Of a DNA stretch of 64,000 nt, positions 22,778 to 34,230 are shown one piece after another; position 1 is the stretch's first letter, and each line of letters opens with the position of its first letter. The notes under the pieces were generated by a model. That model saw nothing but the letters and a program-made list of their open reading frames with translations, was not told where the DNA came from and ran no database searches. A program made the translations under genes and the position numbers. This stretch comes from Trichuris trichiura (Eukaryota > Nematoda > Enoplea > Trichinellida > Trichuridae), in the NCBI GenBank assembly GCA_037903355.1, contig JBAJFE010000050.1, positions 1,178,001-1,242,000 on the forward strand, written 5' to 3'.

Positions 22778-25327
22778 TTAGTCAAGTGAGCAGCATTTAG
22801 AGCGGGTGACAATGTTTGCCCACAGTTCGTTTATTTCTGCTCCTTGGTCTCTATTGTACGTCTCATTGTGCCTAATGTATAGAGCTTCCTTGATTTTCCG
22901 TAGGCGCAAATTGCTTTCGTAGCATAAGACTTTTGGATGGAGAGTCTGGTTGCATCGTGCGGCGTGTTCCACGACCGCGGAGGCCTGTATCGCTTTGTCC
23001 ATGGTAGTTTTTGGGTTCACGATTTTCCTTCCACGTCGTCTTGTAGGGTTGTTGTCGTTGTTGAGAATGTTTTTTGCGTTTTTATAGGTGGTAAGGCCTT
23101 TCATATGTTCGTTGAATCTATGTTCTAAGGTGTTTCCGGTTTCCCCGATGTACACTCCGGAACAAGGGCATTTGATTGCGTAGACCAGTCCTGTTTTTTT
23201 GTTTTTTGGGATTTTGGTTTTGTCCTTCCGGAGAATGGTCCTGAGGTTGGGGAAGCTTTTGAAAAAGACTTGGAATCCTAACTGTTTTCCTAGCCGGATA
23301 ATCTTTTCTCCTAATCCTGCCACATAGGGGATAACCAACCGTGTGTCGGGCAGGATGTTTGGTTGATGTGATTCCCGGTTGTGGAGCTTGTCTTTGAACA
23401 CTTGGTTGATGAAAGATTTTGGATAGTTGTTTTTGTAAAAAATCTTTCTAATATAGTTAAATTCTGATTGGATAAATTCAGGTTCGCATAAATTGACCGC
23501 TCTATTGATCATGCCAGAGATGATACCACGCATTACCGATCGTGGGTGATGTGATGAGAAATCGAGGTACTGTTCGGTGTGTGTCGGCTTTCTGTATACT
23601 CTGGTTTTGAGTCCCTGATCTGTGCGAATAATCAGGGCGTCCAGGAAGGAAAGGGTTTTATTCGCCTCTTTTTCCATTGTAAAGACTATTTGATTCGGCC
23701 GGATGCTGTTAAGAAACTGCAGAAATTGCTCCTCTTTCCCATCTTTTATAATGACGAAGATATCATCGACATATCTTTTGTATAGTCGTGGAGCAATTTC
23801 TCTGTCTACAGTTTCGGACATTTCCTTTTCAAAACTTTCCATGAATATTTCCGCCAGGACAGGAGATAGTGAACTGCCCATAGGAACCCCGTTAGATTGC
23901 TTGTAGAACTTATTGTCAAACATGAAGTAATTGCCATCTTGCATGCAGAACGACACTAGCTTGACAATGTGGAAGAGGTTTAAATTAGTTCTGCTGGACA
24001 GAGTTGTATTTGTATTGAGGAGATTGTATAAGGTTTCGACAGTGTCTGAGATTGGAATGCTCGGGAATAGATCTTTCACGTCATAGCTGACTAAAATCTC
24101 GTCCGGTTCTAGATGGTATTTTCGTATTTCATTGACGAAGCTTTTACTATTTTTTACGAAAGACAATTCAATGCCAGTTAGTGGCTTGATGATCTTTTTT
24201 AAGTACCTACTAAGTTCACTTTTGGTGCTGTTAATTGTGGAAACTATTGGTCTTAATGGAACCTCTGGTTTGTGCACCTTTGGAAGACCGTAGAGCCCAG
24301 GGGGTCTATAATTCGATGCGTATTTGAGGTGCGTTGCTATTCTGATCATTTCTGGTTCTCTGGTTTCTGTGCCGTATGTAATGAGAAGGGAGCGGAGATT
24401 TTTCCTAGATGTTTCTGTAGGGTCGTTGGGCAGGAGCGTATAACTGTTGGTGTTCAAGATGGTTGTCATTTTGTGATTGTAGGTAGTTCCGTCAAGTAGA
24501 ACAATTTTGTTGCCTTTATCTGCTTTAGTTATAATTCTATTAGGTTGCCTTTTAAGTTGATTTAAGCAGTTGCCATCATATCGGCTCAAGTTTGGGGTGG
24601 TGTTGAAGTGATGATCTAAGATTAACGTGGACAAATTTCGCTTAATCTGTACTGCTTTCTGTGGGTCGACTGAAGATAGGCTGTCTCCGACTGATGCAAT
24701 GATGTCAAGAAAGGGTGGTTGTTTAGGAGTCGGTACAAAGTTCAGTCCTTTTTTCAGTATAGTCATTTCACTTTCGCTTAGAGGGGCGGAGCTGAGATTT
24801 ATTACTGTGTTTGGTTCTGGCCTAGTGACTCTTTGTGAATTTTTCCTGCATGGGTTGCGAGTTGTTCTCGAGAACCTGACTTGAAGGTTATCAAATTTTC
24901 TTTTTAGTACCTGTTTTTGCGATGTGCAAACTGTTCTTGCGGCATAGTCCACATGTCTGACCAAGGTTTCGTAAGTTTTTTTGTGTATCCGGTTGCTGAG
25001 AAAGTCCAGTGTGCTATTATAATCTGCCCTGAGGTTCGCTAATGCGTATCTGTAATTTCTTGTAACGTTCCTCAGTAGGGACATTCCCGTTGAAAACAAG
25101 ATTCTTTTTGAGCGGTTGTCCAGGTTGTGGCACCATTTTAGTTGGAAGCATTTCGGCAGTGTTCCATAGTCTCTACATTTCAGTAAGAAAGTCAGTTTTC
25201 CTTGTATCAGGCCCGTCTGTATACGTGTTTGTTCCAAGTGTCTGGCTGCTGACAGAATGGGTATTCCGTACACATCTTGAATCGTTTTGTAAATGTAACT
25301 TCTTGGTGCGGGACCGTATAGTTTCAT
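22778..25327 (-). CDS. Penelope-like reverse transcriptase with GIY-YIG endonuclease
   Basis: Single intact 849-residue reading frame; the enzyme copies element RNA and nicks the target. RT core motifs: GLYGLPKVHKPEVPLRPIVS (about residues 345-365), SYDVKDLFPSIPI (motif A with catalytic Asp, about 412), SNGVPMGSSLSPVLAEIFME (motif B), KRYVDDIFVIIK (motif C, catalytic YVDD, about 518-521) and KTLSFLDALI. The C-terminal GIY-YIG nuclease is seen as GLVYAIKCPCSGVYIGETGN followed by HRFNEHM (about 712-742). The N-terminal region is basic, as usual. No stop or frameshift interrupts the frame, so it may be functional. The start is the ATG at 25327, which lies inside the terminal repeat. Confidence 0.95.
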   Translation of the reverse strand: MKLYGPAPRSYIYKTIQDVYGIPILSAARHLEQTRIQTGLIQGKLTFLLKCRDYGTLPKCFQLKWCHNLDNRSKRILFSTGMSLLRNVTRNYRYALANLRADYNSTLDFLSNRIHKKTYETLVRHVDYAARTVCTSQKQVLKRKFDNLQVRFSRTTRNPCRKNSQRVTRPEPNTVINLSSAPLSESEMTILKKGLNFVPTPKQPPFLDIIASVGDSLSSVDPQKAVQIKRNLSTLILDHHFNTTPNLSRYDGNCLNQLKRQPNRIITKADKGNKIVLLDGTTYNHKMTTILNTNSYTLLPNDPTETSRKNLRSLLITYGTETREPEMIRIATHLKYASNYRPPGLYGLPKVHKPEVPLRPIVSTINSTKSELSRYLKKIIKPLTGIELSFVKNSKSFVNEIRKYHLEPDEILVSYDVKDLFPSIPISDTVETLYNLLNTNTTLSSRTNLNLFHIVKLVSFCMQDGNYFMFDNKFYKQSNGVPMGSSLSPVLAEIFMESFEKEMSETVDREIAPRLYKRYVDDIFVIIKDGKEEQFLQFLNSIRPNQIVFTMEKEANKTLSFLDALIIRTDQGLKTRVYRKPTHTEQYLDFSSHHPRSVMRGIISGMINRAVNLCEPEFIQSEFNYIRKIFYKNNYPKSFINQVFKDKLHNRESHQPNILPDTRLVIPYVAGLGEKIIRLGKQLGFQVFFKSFPNLRTILRKDKTKIPKNKKTGLVYAIKCPCSGVYIGETGNTLEHRFNEHMKGLTTYKNAKNILNNDNNPTRRRGRKIVNPKTTMDKAIQASAVVEHAARCNQTLHPKVLCYESNLRLRKIKEALYIRHNETYNRDQGAEINELWANIVTRSKCCSLD

Positions 25328-25412
25328 GTTGAGTTTCTTTTACGAAAATTTTGTCCCGTTGGTAATATTTTTATTATTCCGTAGCTTTCGGGTCAAACGA
25401 GACCCGTCTTCA
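25288..25412 (-). repeat. Penelope-like element pseudo-LTR, 5' copy
   Basis: Direct repeat partner of 22418-22542 with three or four base differences. It overlaps the first 13 codons of the RT frame. Confidence 0.9.
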
Positions 25413-25413
25413 A
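25386..25413 (-). ncRNA. Hammerhead-like motif, truncated copy in 5' pseudo-LTR
   Basis: Same hairpin and GAAAGC as the 22.5 kb copy, but the first core segment falls on the inverted-repeat junction and reads TTGAAGA instead of CTGAAGA. The conserved first C is lost, so this copy is probably inactive. Confidence 0.5.
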
Positions 25414-25449
25414 ATTTCCGTAAAAGAAACTCAACAAGAATGCGCTTAT

Positions 25450-26654
25450 ATAAAATTTTGAAATAAGCGAACCTATTGATCCATTGCACCACTACTGTAG
25501 ATTTAAATCGTTAGCGAATTCTCTGCTTAATTCCAACTTTTCCGTTCATACGATTTAAAGCTATTTTGCATAAAGCATGAGCATGCTCAATGAGGATGCT
25601 TATGCGCTGAATCATCCTGCAAAAGCGTTTGAAAAATAACCGTTTGAATAGAAATCACTGACAATGCCATTTACGAGAGACTTTTCGGATTACGAGAGTG
25701 TTTGAAACTTCATTCAAAGATTCGATCAATATTTGGCGTCTCATGGAACCTTCTTTCCGCGGATGAACTGTAACGAGCTTTGAAAACTACAGTAAGAATT
25801 TGAATTTATATGATGCTCAAGTACTATCAAATTTATTTGACCTTGTTAAGGCGGCGAAATTCATTGAAAATGCATGCAAGTACGCCTGCTAACGGTGTCA
25901 ATTAAAGTTAACGCAGCGCGCTATCGCAATTTTGCAAAATTACTTTTCGTTTCGCGTCCGACAAGAAAAAATGGATTGCTTTTTTTAATTTCGCTAATGC
26001 AACGGGCAAGGCGCGTTAAACGAGCATTGGCAAAATGATTTTGCGAAGTTTTAAACAGCGAATTTTCAGCGCGGCAAAAAAATGCCAATTTTATAGTCGG
26101 CAAACCGCCGCCTCCGCCTCCGCTGCTACTTAATGAATGTCGAATTAAGAATCTGTCCAACTAGAGTGGAGGTGAATTGTTCTTTTATGAACGTCAAAAG
26201 GGAGAACTCTTTTGATCAAAGAGCTTCAATGCAGGAATATAGGATACAGATGTGCATTATTGTTTATATCGATCGGCTCTTCGATCGCCGGCAAGACAGA
26301 GTGACGCACGCTCGCGCGCGCGCGCGCTTCGATTTTTGCCTTGCTTTGGTTTAAAACGCACGTGCATTTCTGACTTAGATGGCGCAATGGTCGTTCATGT
26401 TTACACACTGCGTGAACACGGCACTGCAGCATGAGAACATTAGTATCTGATTGGACGTCGTCACGTGTGCAGACACGTTGCTCAGCAGAGCCACCACAAT
26501 CGCCGCAGTGCGACAGCGGGTCGTCGGCGATAGGACGAACAATGAATTGCAGTGGGTTGCGCCGACACCAGTTGCTCTGAACGGTCTCACTGTCTTCTTT
26601 CGTCACCACTGTCAGGTCGTCGCGACTCGGCACTCTTTTTCGTTGCGATCGAAA
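25450..26654. promoter_or_regulatory. Upstream region of the MXD-like gene
   Basis: No exon supported. It contains a short alternating CG run at about 26309-26328 and two CACGTG E-boxes at 26359-26364 and 26462-26467, within 300 bp of the MXD start. GC content rises towards the gene. Confidence 0.4.
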
Positions 26655-28656
26655 ATGAGCATTTCGGATCTGCTGCAGGCGGCCGCCTATCTCGACCAAG
26701 TTGAAAAGGCAAGCCAGTCAGGTGAGCTTCTTGAAAAGCGTTCAGGTGTAGCACCTTACCTGAGCAAACTTTCTTGAGCAGAGCAGAGCCAAAGTTTCAT
26801 TATCGGTCCCAATCTGAAAGTGGATGAACGTCACCAAGAGAAAGAAAGAATCGCCTTGGCTGCACATCATTGCCTTAGCTCCCCGGTGGACACGTCGCTT
26901 GAACTTGAGAATGCCGTACACCAGTCCCCGTTGGTTCACGGCGAGGAGACCGTAGTCGACTCGCCCTCCGAAGACGATGACGAATTTTCCTCATCGATTC
27001 GGCGCGTGAAAAGACGTCGTCACGGCGGCAGCCGCGGCGATCCGAACGACTCGAGTAGCGCCAGCGCTGTTGGTGACTCACCATCTCCAGTGAACAACAG
27101 GTAAACGTGGTAGTCTTTTTTTTGCCCACGCTTTGACGCTCGTTTCCAACTAAACCGGGCTTACTCGGGGCAAGGACCCGGCTTTGGCACGTGCGTCAAG
27201 CCTAAATTGCACGTGCTTGTTTAGCGAGGGAAAAAGTAGGCTGCCGATTTTTGATGCAAAGACACGTTTACCCGAGCCATGATTCCTCTGACGACATCCG
27301 TTCATCGACGAGAAAGAGAGAGAGAGAGACGTTCTCCGTTCTCTACGATTCTGGACAGGTGTTTTGCGAACTTGACGCGCCGTGCAGCAACAGCTTAGCA
27401 TAGGAAAAAGCGCGCAAACCGGTCGTCGCGTCCTAACGGAAGACCGGTTTTCACGCACCACCATATGTTACTACCTTGTAAACGCTTCTACTGCACGTCG
27501 GTAGGGTCCAGCTCCTCATAGTTAAAAAATTTCGTCAAATTCCGCTTCCACTTAACCGCCAGCCTGCAACGAAACCCAACGCGCGACGCGCGCTGGCGTC
27601 AGCCCACGCCACGCCGATTTGAATTTGAATGCGCGTCATGACGCTAAGTACGGTAGCGCACGAACGTTAAAATGCTCTCAGGTTCTTTGTTTTTCATAAC
27701 GGGCTGCTATTGTTTCAGGGCGTCCCATAATGAGCTGGAGAAGAACCGGTATGCATTTCTCGAAGCGAAAAGAGGCAAAGGTGGTTATATATATTTTTTT
27801 CACTTGCAGTAGAGCCCATTTACGCTCTTGCTTGGAGCAAGTAAAGATGCTGGTACCGTTGGGTCCCGAGACTACTCGCCACACGACGTTGAGTTTACTG
27901 ACCAAGGCGCGAAGCTTCATCAAAACGCTGGAACAGCAAGAAAAGATGCTGCGCTTTGAGAAGGAACAATTGGACAGCCGCCTTTTATCCTTGCTGCAGC
28001 GAGTCAAGGCAATGTGCAACCGAAGCGACATTGGCGGCATGATGACGACAGCGACTGGCAACCGAAACAGTTCAAGCTACCTCGAAGAGCGGGAAAGTCG
28101 ACCACAGTCATTGTCGTCCGTTAGCACCATTTCCGCAACGGAGGATGGTCAGCAGAATTCGTCTATGTTAACTTTTTAACAAAACTGCCTCTCTCTCTCG
28201 TTTGTAGCGGATATAGCCGGCGCCGACGAGCCGACTCCAAGTGATCTCTTTAAGCAAAAGACGGGTCAGGATGACGCCGTGTCCTTCGCTCCGTACATCC
28301 GTGAAAAGCATGAGCAGCAGCAGCAGCAGCAAAAGGCACAACCGATCAAAGAGGATCAACAGCATTACAGGCATCAGCAGGAAGAGCAACGGCCGTTGTG
28401 CATGCCTAAACCGGAGGGTTTTTTGCCAGCATTCCCAATGTTTCCGCTCTTTTCCATATGCCCTTACATGTATCCTGATATGATGCTGAACTCGGCCAAC
28501 AGCAAACATATGCTGGGCAAGGCGGATGTGGCCTTCAGTCATCGCGTTCCGGTTTCCATTGTTCCAACTGCACCGGCGTTCAACTTCTGCATGCATTCCG
28601 CCGCACCGACGGCGGTCCCGGTCAGTAGCAATACGACAACCTACCTGCACCTGTAG
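26655..28656 (+). CDS. MXD/MAD-type bHLH-leucine zipper repressor
   Basis: Nuclear transcription factor expected to pair with MAX, bind CACGTG and recruit SIN3. Five exons (26655-26721, 26821-27100, 27719-27748, 27810-28147, 28208-28656) join in frame to 387 residues. Residues 1-22 ([20 protein letters not shown]) resemble the SIN3-interaction domain of MAD proteins (IQMLLEAADYLERREREAE). The basic helix-loop-helix is split over exons 3 and 4: [20 protein letters not shown] then [20 protein letters not shown], with the MAD-type LVPLGP loop. A leucine zipper follows ([20 protein letters not shown]). Between SID and bHLH lie an acidic serine stretch and a basic cluster [10 protein letters not shown]. 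The C-terminal exon has a short glutamine run and is longer than in vertebrate MXD. The exon 4 donor (GTCAGC) is weak and was chosen because it alone keeps the frame. Confidence 0.88.
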
Positions 28657-31600
28657 CAGCGAGCCGCGTTGTACACAACCGCTTCGTGTCTCCGCTTTCT
28701 GCAGTAAAAAGTGCTTTTACCCAAAAGCACGCGGGCAAGTCAATCTTGGCAGCGGTCCAAAAGGTAGGTAGTACAGCATAATATATAACTACGCGGTTTT
28801 AATAATGTCTGAAAACTTTTTCTCCATTTCGTCAACGCTAGCGTCAAGTTTGAATTGCTAAGAATCCCTTCAAACGAGAAGTGGTCCTAGATCAAACGGC
28901 GCCATTTGACATTATCACGTCAATCAAATTTACAGGTTCTCCCATTACAGCTTAAACAGAATCCCATCGCTTTGGCGCTTGCCAGCTTGCCTTTATGCCC
29001 AGAAAACGACCTGCCAACAGATGGCGAGCAGCTGTTAAGAAAAAGGCATAAAGCTGAGATCCAAATTGCCCACGGTTCCCTACTAGCAAAGAGAGTTTTA
29101 AAATGTGTTCGTTTCATTGATGGCCGCTGGCTTTCTCTTTCAATTAATGATTACTCCAACAACTATTTCCGTCCAATGCGGCATATTTTTACTAGAAAGT
29201 CTGAGATGCTTCGCTTTTTCTAAAAAAAACATTCCACAAGTCCTCCCGCGGTTGACGCGTAGAAGAGCTGAATGTTAATTATTGAGAAAAAAAAGGTACG
29301 CATTTAAGAACTATCCATTCTTAAGTACTTTTCGCTGAATGGCCGGCAAGTTTGCCCATACTTTCCACTTGAAATCTTGGCGTCAAGACGGTGCGGAGAA
29401 AATTGATTATGGGTTCGTAGGCGCTCCGCGTCTGGCGTTAGTCATTGGCCATTCGTGAACTATTCCACTTAACTGCCCGTTAAGCTTGCTAGGAATAGTT
29501 GAGCGAAAAAACAAAATTTGATAAGAGGCCACTTCCGAGAAGACGCCGCGCCTTATGAAGCGTCTGCGAATGTATAAATACCTGCTTTTGCAAAGTGACG
29601 CGAAGGAAAACGTTCGCAGTTTTTCATATTCAAACAGAATGCCAATTAGGTGTGTTTGGCCTAAGCTGACAGCGTCATTACTATTCAGAGTTAAACTGAG
29701 CGATAATGTTTGTAGGAACGCAGGCGCAGTGCAACACTGAGCTCCTACAAGCAAACAGTGCAGCGGTGGCCAAGCAGAGATAGTATGCTTAGTCAGAAAA
29801 GCACGACAGCCGTTGGTTACATGGCTGTGTCATGGTTTAGAAAAAAAACAACTGATTCCCTATTAGTAAACGTCCGTTGGCAACTAGACGATGCGTCATC
29901 ATGGTCCATAAGGGAGGGGAAACCGGTCCAACCGAAAATGTCCTCCGCGCAGATGTTTTGAAGGTGCTACCGCTAGATGTGACAAAGTTTGAATTCCTAT
30001 GTTGAGGTCAAGGTTTTGAAGCAAAAATTGGAACTTCAAAATAATAACAGATGGCATCACCGTCCGTCTTCAAAAAGGCGCCGCGTTGGAATGAATTTTC
30101 AACTGGCGAAAAGCAAACCGGTGCAATCTTTACACTTCATTAAACGCGCGCCCGGTAGTCGTGAGCGCGCACGCGAAGCGCGTTGAGAAAACGAGGAAAC
30201 ACGTTTCCCTATTCAAAAACGTAAATCGAACTTTGGGTGTGATAACGCGCCGCGTCTAATTTGGGTTACCTTGAACGTTTTTTTTCAAAACTTCCAAACG
30301 CTACAGTAAGTTTTTTCGTACCGTAAGAAGTCGACTGCGTCACTGATGCCAGCGCGCTTAAATTAGTAAAGGTAAGCGCCAAAGTGCGCCACTGATTGAT
30401 GATCTCAGTCACGGTTAAACACGAGAAGCTGATAAATCGATTTTTTTCAAATATTGCTTTGTTTGGACGAAAACAGGCGTTCCCCAGCTAATTGCAGTGT
30501 TCGCTGTAGCGCAAACCGTAACGCGCCGCATCAAAAGCGCGCAAAGTCAATTAAGAATTATTTTTAAGAAGCGATTTAATGAATGCGTAAATTAGCAAGC
30601 GTACTTTAATTGGAAACGTAAAAACCTACCGCAGTTTAAGAAAAAATGGTAATTTTTCCGTTTAATCAAAACTGAACTTAAATTCTATACAGCATGGTGA
30701 AGAACCTGAGTTTTTTACAGTAATCCTACGTGCTAACGCTATAGGGATGCAGTACGTTCTTTTTTGTAAACACTGCTTCAATTGAACGCGATTGGGAAGT
30801 CGTATTTTTTGAAAACTTTACAAAGCAGCCACTGTTGTACAATTCTCAGCGATTCATGAAACATGCAAAACAGATGAATATTTATCTTTTGTGACACATT
30901 CTATTAAGGCGCATACTTTGCAATGAATTTATAAACATTCGCATTTCATGTGAAATGCTTATTTTGAGATTTCCCTAAAGCGCAGCTTGAAATTCTACAG
31001 TATGGTATGTAACCTGCGTTCCATGTACTGCCTTAAATCTGCCACGTGAACGCATTTCGTTTTTCTTAAGTCACATTTTTTAAAAGTCTGATTTTTCTTT
31101 ACGAACATTAAAAATGACTAACATTGTCTAAACATTAGCGTACCAACAGGATGCGAACTGCTCTGGGAGCAGAAATGAGTTTCAGCCGGCAAATAAGACA
31201 AGTCAAAAGCTGACATGAAACACATCTCTTCGTAAGACCATTATGAGGCTTGAAATTGTGCCAACGCACTGTTTACCTTGTATTGCAAAAGCAAAGTGGA
31301 ACGCCATGTGAGCGCTTTTTTTAACGTAATACTTTGAAAGAACGGAAGCCGATAACCCGTGATCGCTTCGGGACTTTGGCCGTAAAGCAAACGCATCTTC
31401 GGTAATAAAATGCATAGTGAGCAGCAGATGCTTCTCTTCTTTTTGTCTTACTATCGATCTATTCGCCTTGTTTCGGTCCCGCCGCGCATTAAACGGCGGC
31501 AAGGCGTGAAATGAAGAAGAACAAAATTTCTCCATTCTCAGCGGCATATTCAACTTAGCTATGCAAGTTTTTTTTAAAAATGCCTATAGTTTTCAAGAAG

Positions 31601-33104
31601 CAAAGTGAAGTTGCGTTACGTCACTGCCAAAATTGGAAGATGGGATAGTACGGTGTTGCCTTCATTGTCCCCCACTTTTGAATGTAAATAATAGTTTGCA
31701 TTTTGTGCTGTACCGCACATCCCGAAACGTTACGCTTTGCGAGTTTTTCGCAATTATGGCAAAGTACTGGTAATTTATATTACAATTAAGCGACAATAAC
31801 CTGAGTTTCATACGTAGCAATGCGTTACGCATAACAAATACGTCCGACGAGAAAAATTTAAAGCTAAGCCGTTTTTCATCCACACTTGTAAATAGCGAAC
31901 TATTTTATTTATTAAAAGCATCAAAGTAAAATGCTATTTTTGTTTTATAGAAAAAAGCGTCTTAAAACTAGAACTTTCCTTTTAAAGAACTTCGTATCCG
32001 CTCTAAGAATTGGCCTTCAATATGGGCAGATGGCAAACACTAAGCTAAGCTGCAAATAAAAAGATGCTACTGCGATAAGTTGGGCGAAAGCGTTGCAGGG
32101 CAGAGGCGTTATGGATGATCTTTCAGACAACATTTTTTGTAGTTAGCAATGCGACTGCACTCGCTTTCCGTGTTCTTGCGAACATTCTGTTCTAAACATA
32201 GCAAAGCTTTAAATTCTTCGCTAACGTCAATAGCGGCGGAATTTTCGTACTCCCATTATTCAAAATTAAGCATATACGTGTGGCGGCAAAAATAACTCTT
32301 CGGAACCGACTTATTTCCGTCTCTGCATCAGCACGTAGCTCTTCGTACTAACAGAATTTTAATGCACTTTTATTGGTCATTGTTGAAGTTGTGGGCTTGT
32401 GAATTTTGGATATGCTTTGTTGCTACTAATACATCATAAGTGGCGAAGTCCCTTCTGTATAGTACGAATTATGGCATGTGCTAGAAAGCAGTGGTTACCT
32501 CGTGGTTTAATAAATAAAATTATCGTAATAAACACAGTGTTCTGCGATTATTGATCGACCAATTTTAAAATTTATCATAGCAGTTTAATAGTAAATAACT
32601 GCGCTTTTTTGCCACTTTTTCTTTTACATTTGAGCTGGGACCGTCCTTATTTGCTTATCAGAATCAAAAGACTTTATTTCATCATTATATAGCAAGTATT
32701 TATTCTACGAGGTTTTTAAATGAGCAGCCTTAAGGTTGTAGCGGTATTCTACGCGGAGCGAACAAGCGACTCGTTTACTTGACCTGCCAATAATGAATAA
32801 CAACCTCAGGGGTACCGTACCCTGGTCAAGATAATAAGGTGACACACCAAAATGACGCTCAGGCATAAGACCTCTACAAGGTACAACTTTAAAAACGTTC
32901 AAGACATAGTTTGGATCATATACTTCAATTAGACCAACTGACTACACTAAGGCCTAATTATGTTTGCAGGTACAAATTTCAAAATCGGAGCAAATCGTCA
33001 AACAAAGAACAGCCAACAGAATGCGGGAAAAAAATAGACGCTTTAACAGTGACTCGAATAATAATGTTTTCTCGACACAAAAACAGCGGCTTGAGTTGCT
33101 CTTT
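28657..33104. other. 4.4 kb region without supported gene
   Basis: Many short unsupported open frames on both strands, none longer than about 116 codons or resembling a known family. TACNGTA motifs recur (for example near 30300, 30718 and 30998). No RNA gene or recognised transposon. Distal MXD exons or regulatory DNA could hide here. Confidence 0.4.
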
Positions 33105-34189
33105 TAAGTTTCTTTTCTCTTTTCCTTGACCAGTTCATTCTTTTCGACAGAAAGAACAAATTTCTCGACTGCTAAAGCGTCACGTGGAGGAGCCATAGAA
33201 AACATCGTCAATTTTGGATTGCGCATTCTTCCTACCAAAACAGCAGCGTACGCAGGGCGGTTTAGCGCTTGACTGCAAAATATTCCAGTCTCCTCGTCCG
33301 AATAAATTATTCGCGTGTAAGGCCGATAGGTTTTAGGGATGGTCAACCATTTTGAAATGGAATTTTGCAATGCTGTACGCTCAATGCCCCATCCGGGCAA
33401 ACCAAGAACAGGATGGACTTCGTCGGCGCAGAGGTACTTGAGAATCAAATGGAAGTGCGATAGTCTTGACATTTTAAGCCACGTGATCGCAATGGATAAA
33501 ATATTGCGGCCAGGCAACGTTGACGCTACGTCTACGGCGACCAAAACATATCTTCGCATAGTGCAACTCGATCGAAACAAATTATTTAAATGCATAGCCG
33601 ACGTGACGCTTGGCAAGTAAGCAACATCGATGGCTTTCATTGTCAGACGAAAACAATTCATGAAACGTTCCATTAATCTGCTGCTCCGACTTACGTAGGT
33701 CTCCCTTGTCACCTCCTTGCCAATAAACATGCAAAGTACTCCCATAACTATCGTACTGATGCAATGACTTTGTCCGGCCTGGAAGCGATGGAAGTGCTGT
33801 TGGAAAACGTCCATATGGTTAGCCATCATTTTCATTAAGTCATCTAAGGAAGAGACGAAAAGTCGGGAGAAACTGTAGCAGATTTCGGAACCCAAAATCG
33901 GGTATTGCTCCATTGGAATGACAGTATTAATCATTGTCATATACCAGGATATCGCCTCAGACTCGTTGAGTTCTTGAGTAAAGCTGCTTATGGCGAAATG
34001 GAATAACAGATTCCTCATTCGAGAATTTGCAGAGCAGATGATGTAAGCTCTCTTCTTGGTGTATGGTTCAAACTGTTGGGGGCTCAGTATGGGTTCACGC
34101 GGCAAAGAAACCTGTTCGGCGGATAGCTGAAAAGGTTCCGCTGTTCTCACTGGCAGGGAGAGTATACCTGACAAAGGTGACTGCCGCAT
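33104..34189 (-). CDS. Unrecognised single-exon protein, possibly mitochondrial
   Basis: Open frame of 361 residues from the first true ATG at 34189; the frame extends upstream only to a stop near 34225, just after a good splice acceptor (tatattgcag, around 34230), so the ATG likely lies near the start of a second exon. I do not recognise the family. The first 20 residues (MRQSPLSGILSLPVRTAEPF) have two arginines and no acid until position 18, compatible with a weak mitochondrial presequence. The rest is mostly helical in character with no clear membrane span, no repeat and no cysteine pattern. Internal segments include LHFAISSFTQ-like and RFMNCFRLTMKAIDVAYLPS. The C-terminus is charged (EKNELVKEKRKET). 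Length of frame and even composition support a real gene; function unknown. Confidence 0.7.
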   Translation of the reverse strand: MRQSPLSGILSLPVRTAEPFQLSAEQVSLPREPILSPQQFEPYTKKRAYIICSANSRMRNLLFHFAISSFTQELNESEAISWYMTMINTVIPMEQYPILGSEICYSFSRLFVSSLDDLMKMMANHMDVFQQHFHRFQAGQSHCISTIVMGVLCMFIGKEVTRETYVSRSSRLMERFMNCFRLTMKAIDVAYLPSVTSAMHLNNLFRSSCTMRRYVLVAVDVASTLPGRNILSIAITWLKMSRLSHFHLILKYLCADEVHPVLGLPGWGIERTALQNSISKWLTIPKTYRPYTRIIYSDEETGIFCSQALNRPAYAAVLVGRMRNPKLTMFSMAPPRDALAVEKFVLSVEKNELVKEKRKET

Positions 34190-34230
34190 TCTTAAAAGGG
34201 TTCTCAAAAAGGTCAACAATCAAATCTGCA

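Larger units (their letters stand above)
22405..25449 (-). mobile_element. Full-length Penelope-like retroelement with target-site duplication
   Basis: Element body is 22419-25435. It is bounded by the same 14-bp sequence AAGAATGCGCTTAT at 22405-22418 and 25436-25449, a target-site duplication. Two direct repeats of about 125 bp (22418-22542 and 25288-25412) differ at only three or four positions; they correspond to the pseudo-LTRs of Penelope-like elements and include the first codons of the reading frame. At the right end (the element's 5' side) 23 bp, 25413-25435, repeat 22458-22480 in inverted orientation. This layout of direct repeats plus an inverted tail is typical of the class. Intact reading frame, intact duplication and near-identical repeats point to recent insertion. 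Confidence 0.93.

Noticed and set aside
22937..24884. Plus-strand frames inside the retroelement
   Set aside because: Antisense shadows of the reverse transcriptase frame.
26226..28650. Several long minus-strand frames (up to 160 codons)
   Set aside because: They are antisense to well-supported MXD exons and low in known motifs.
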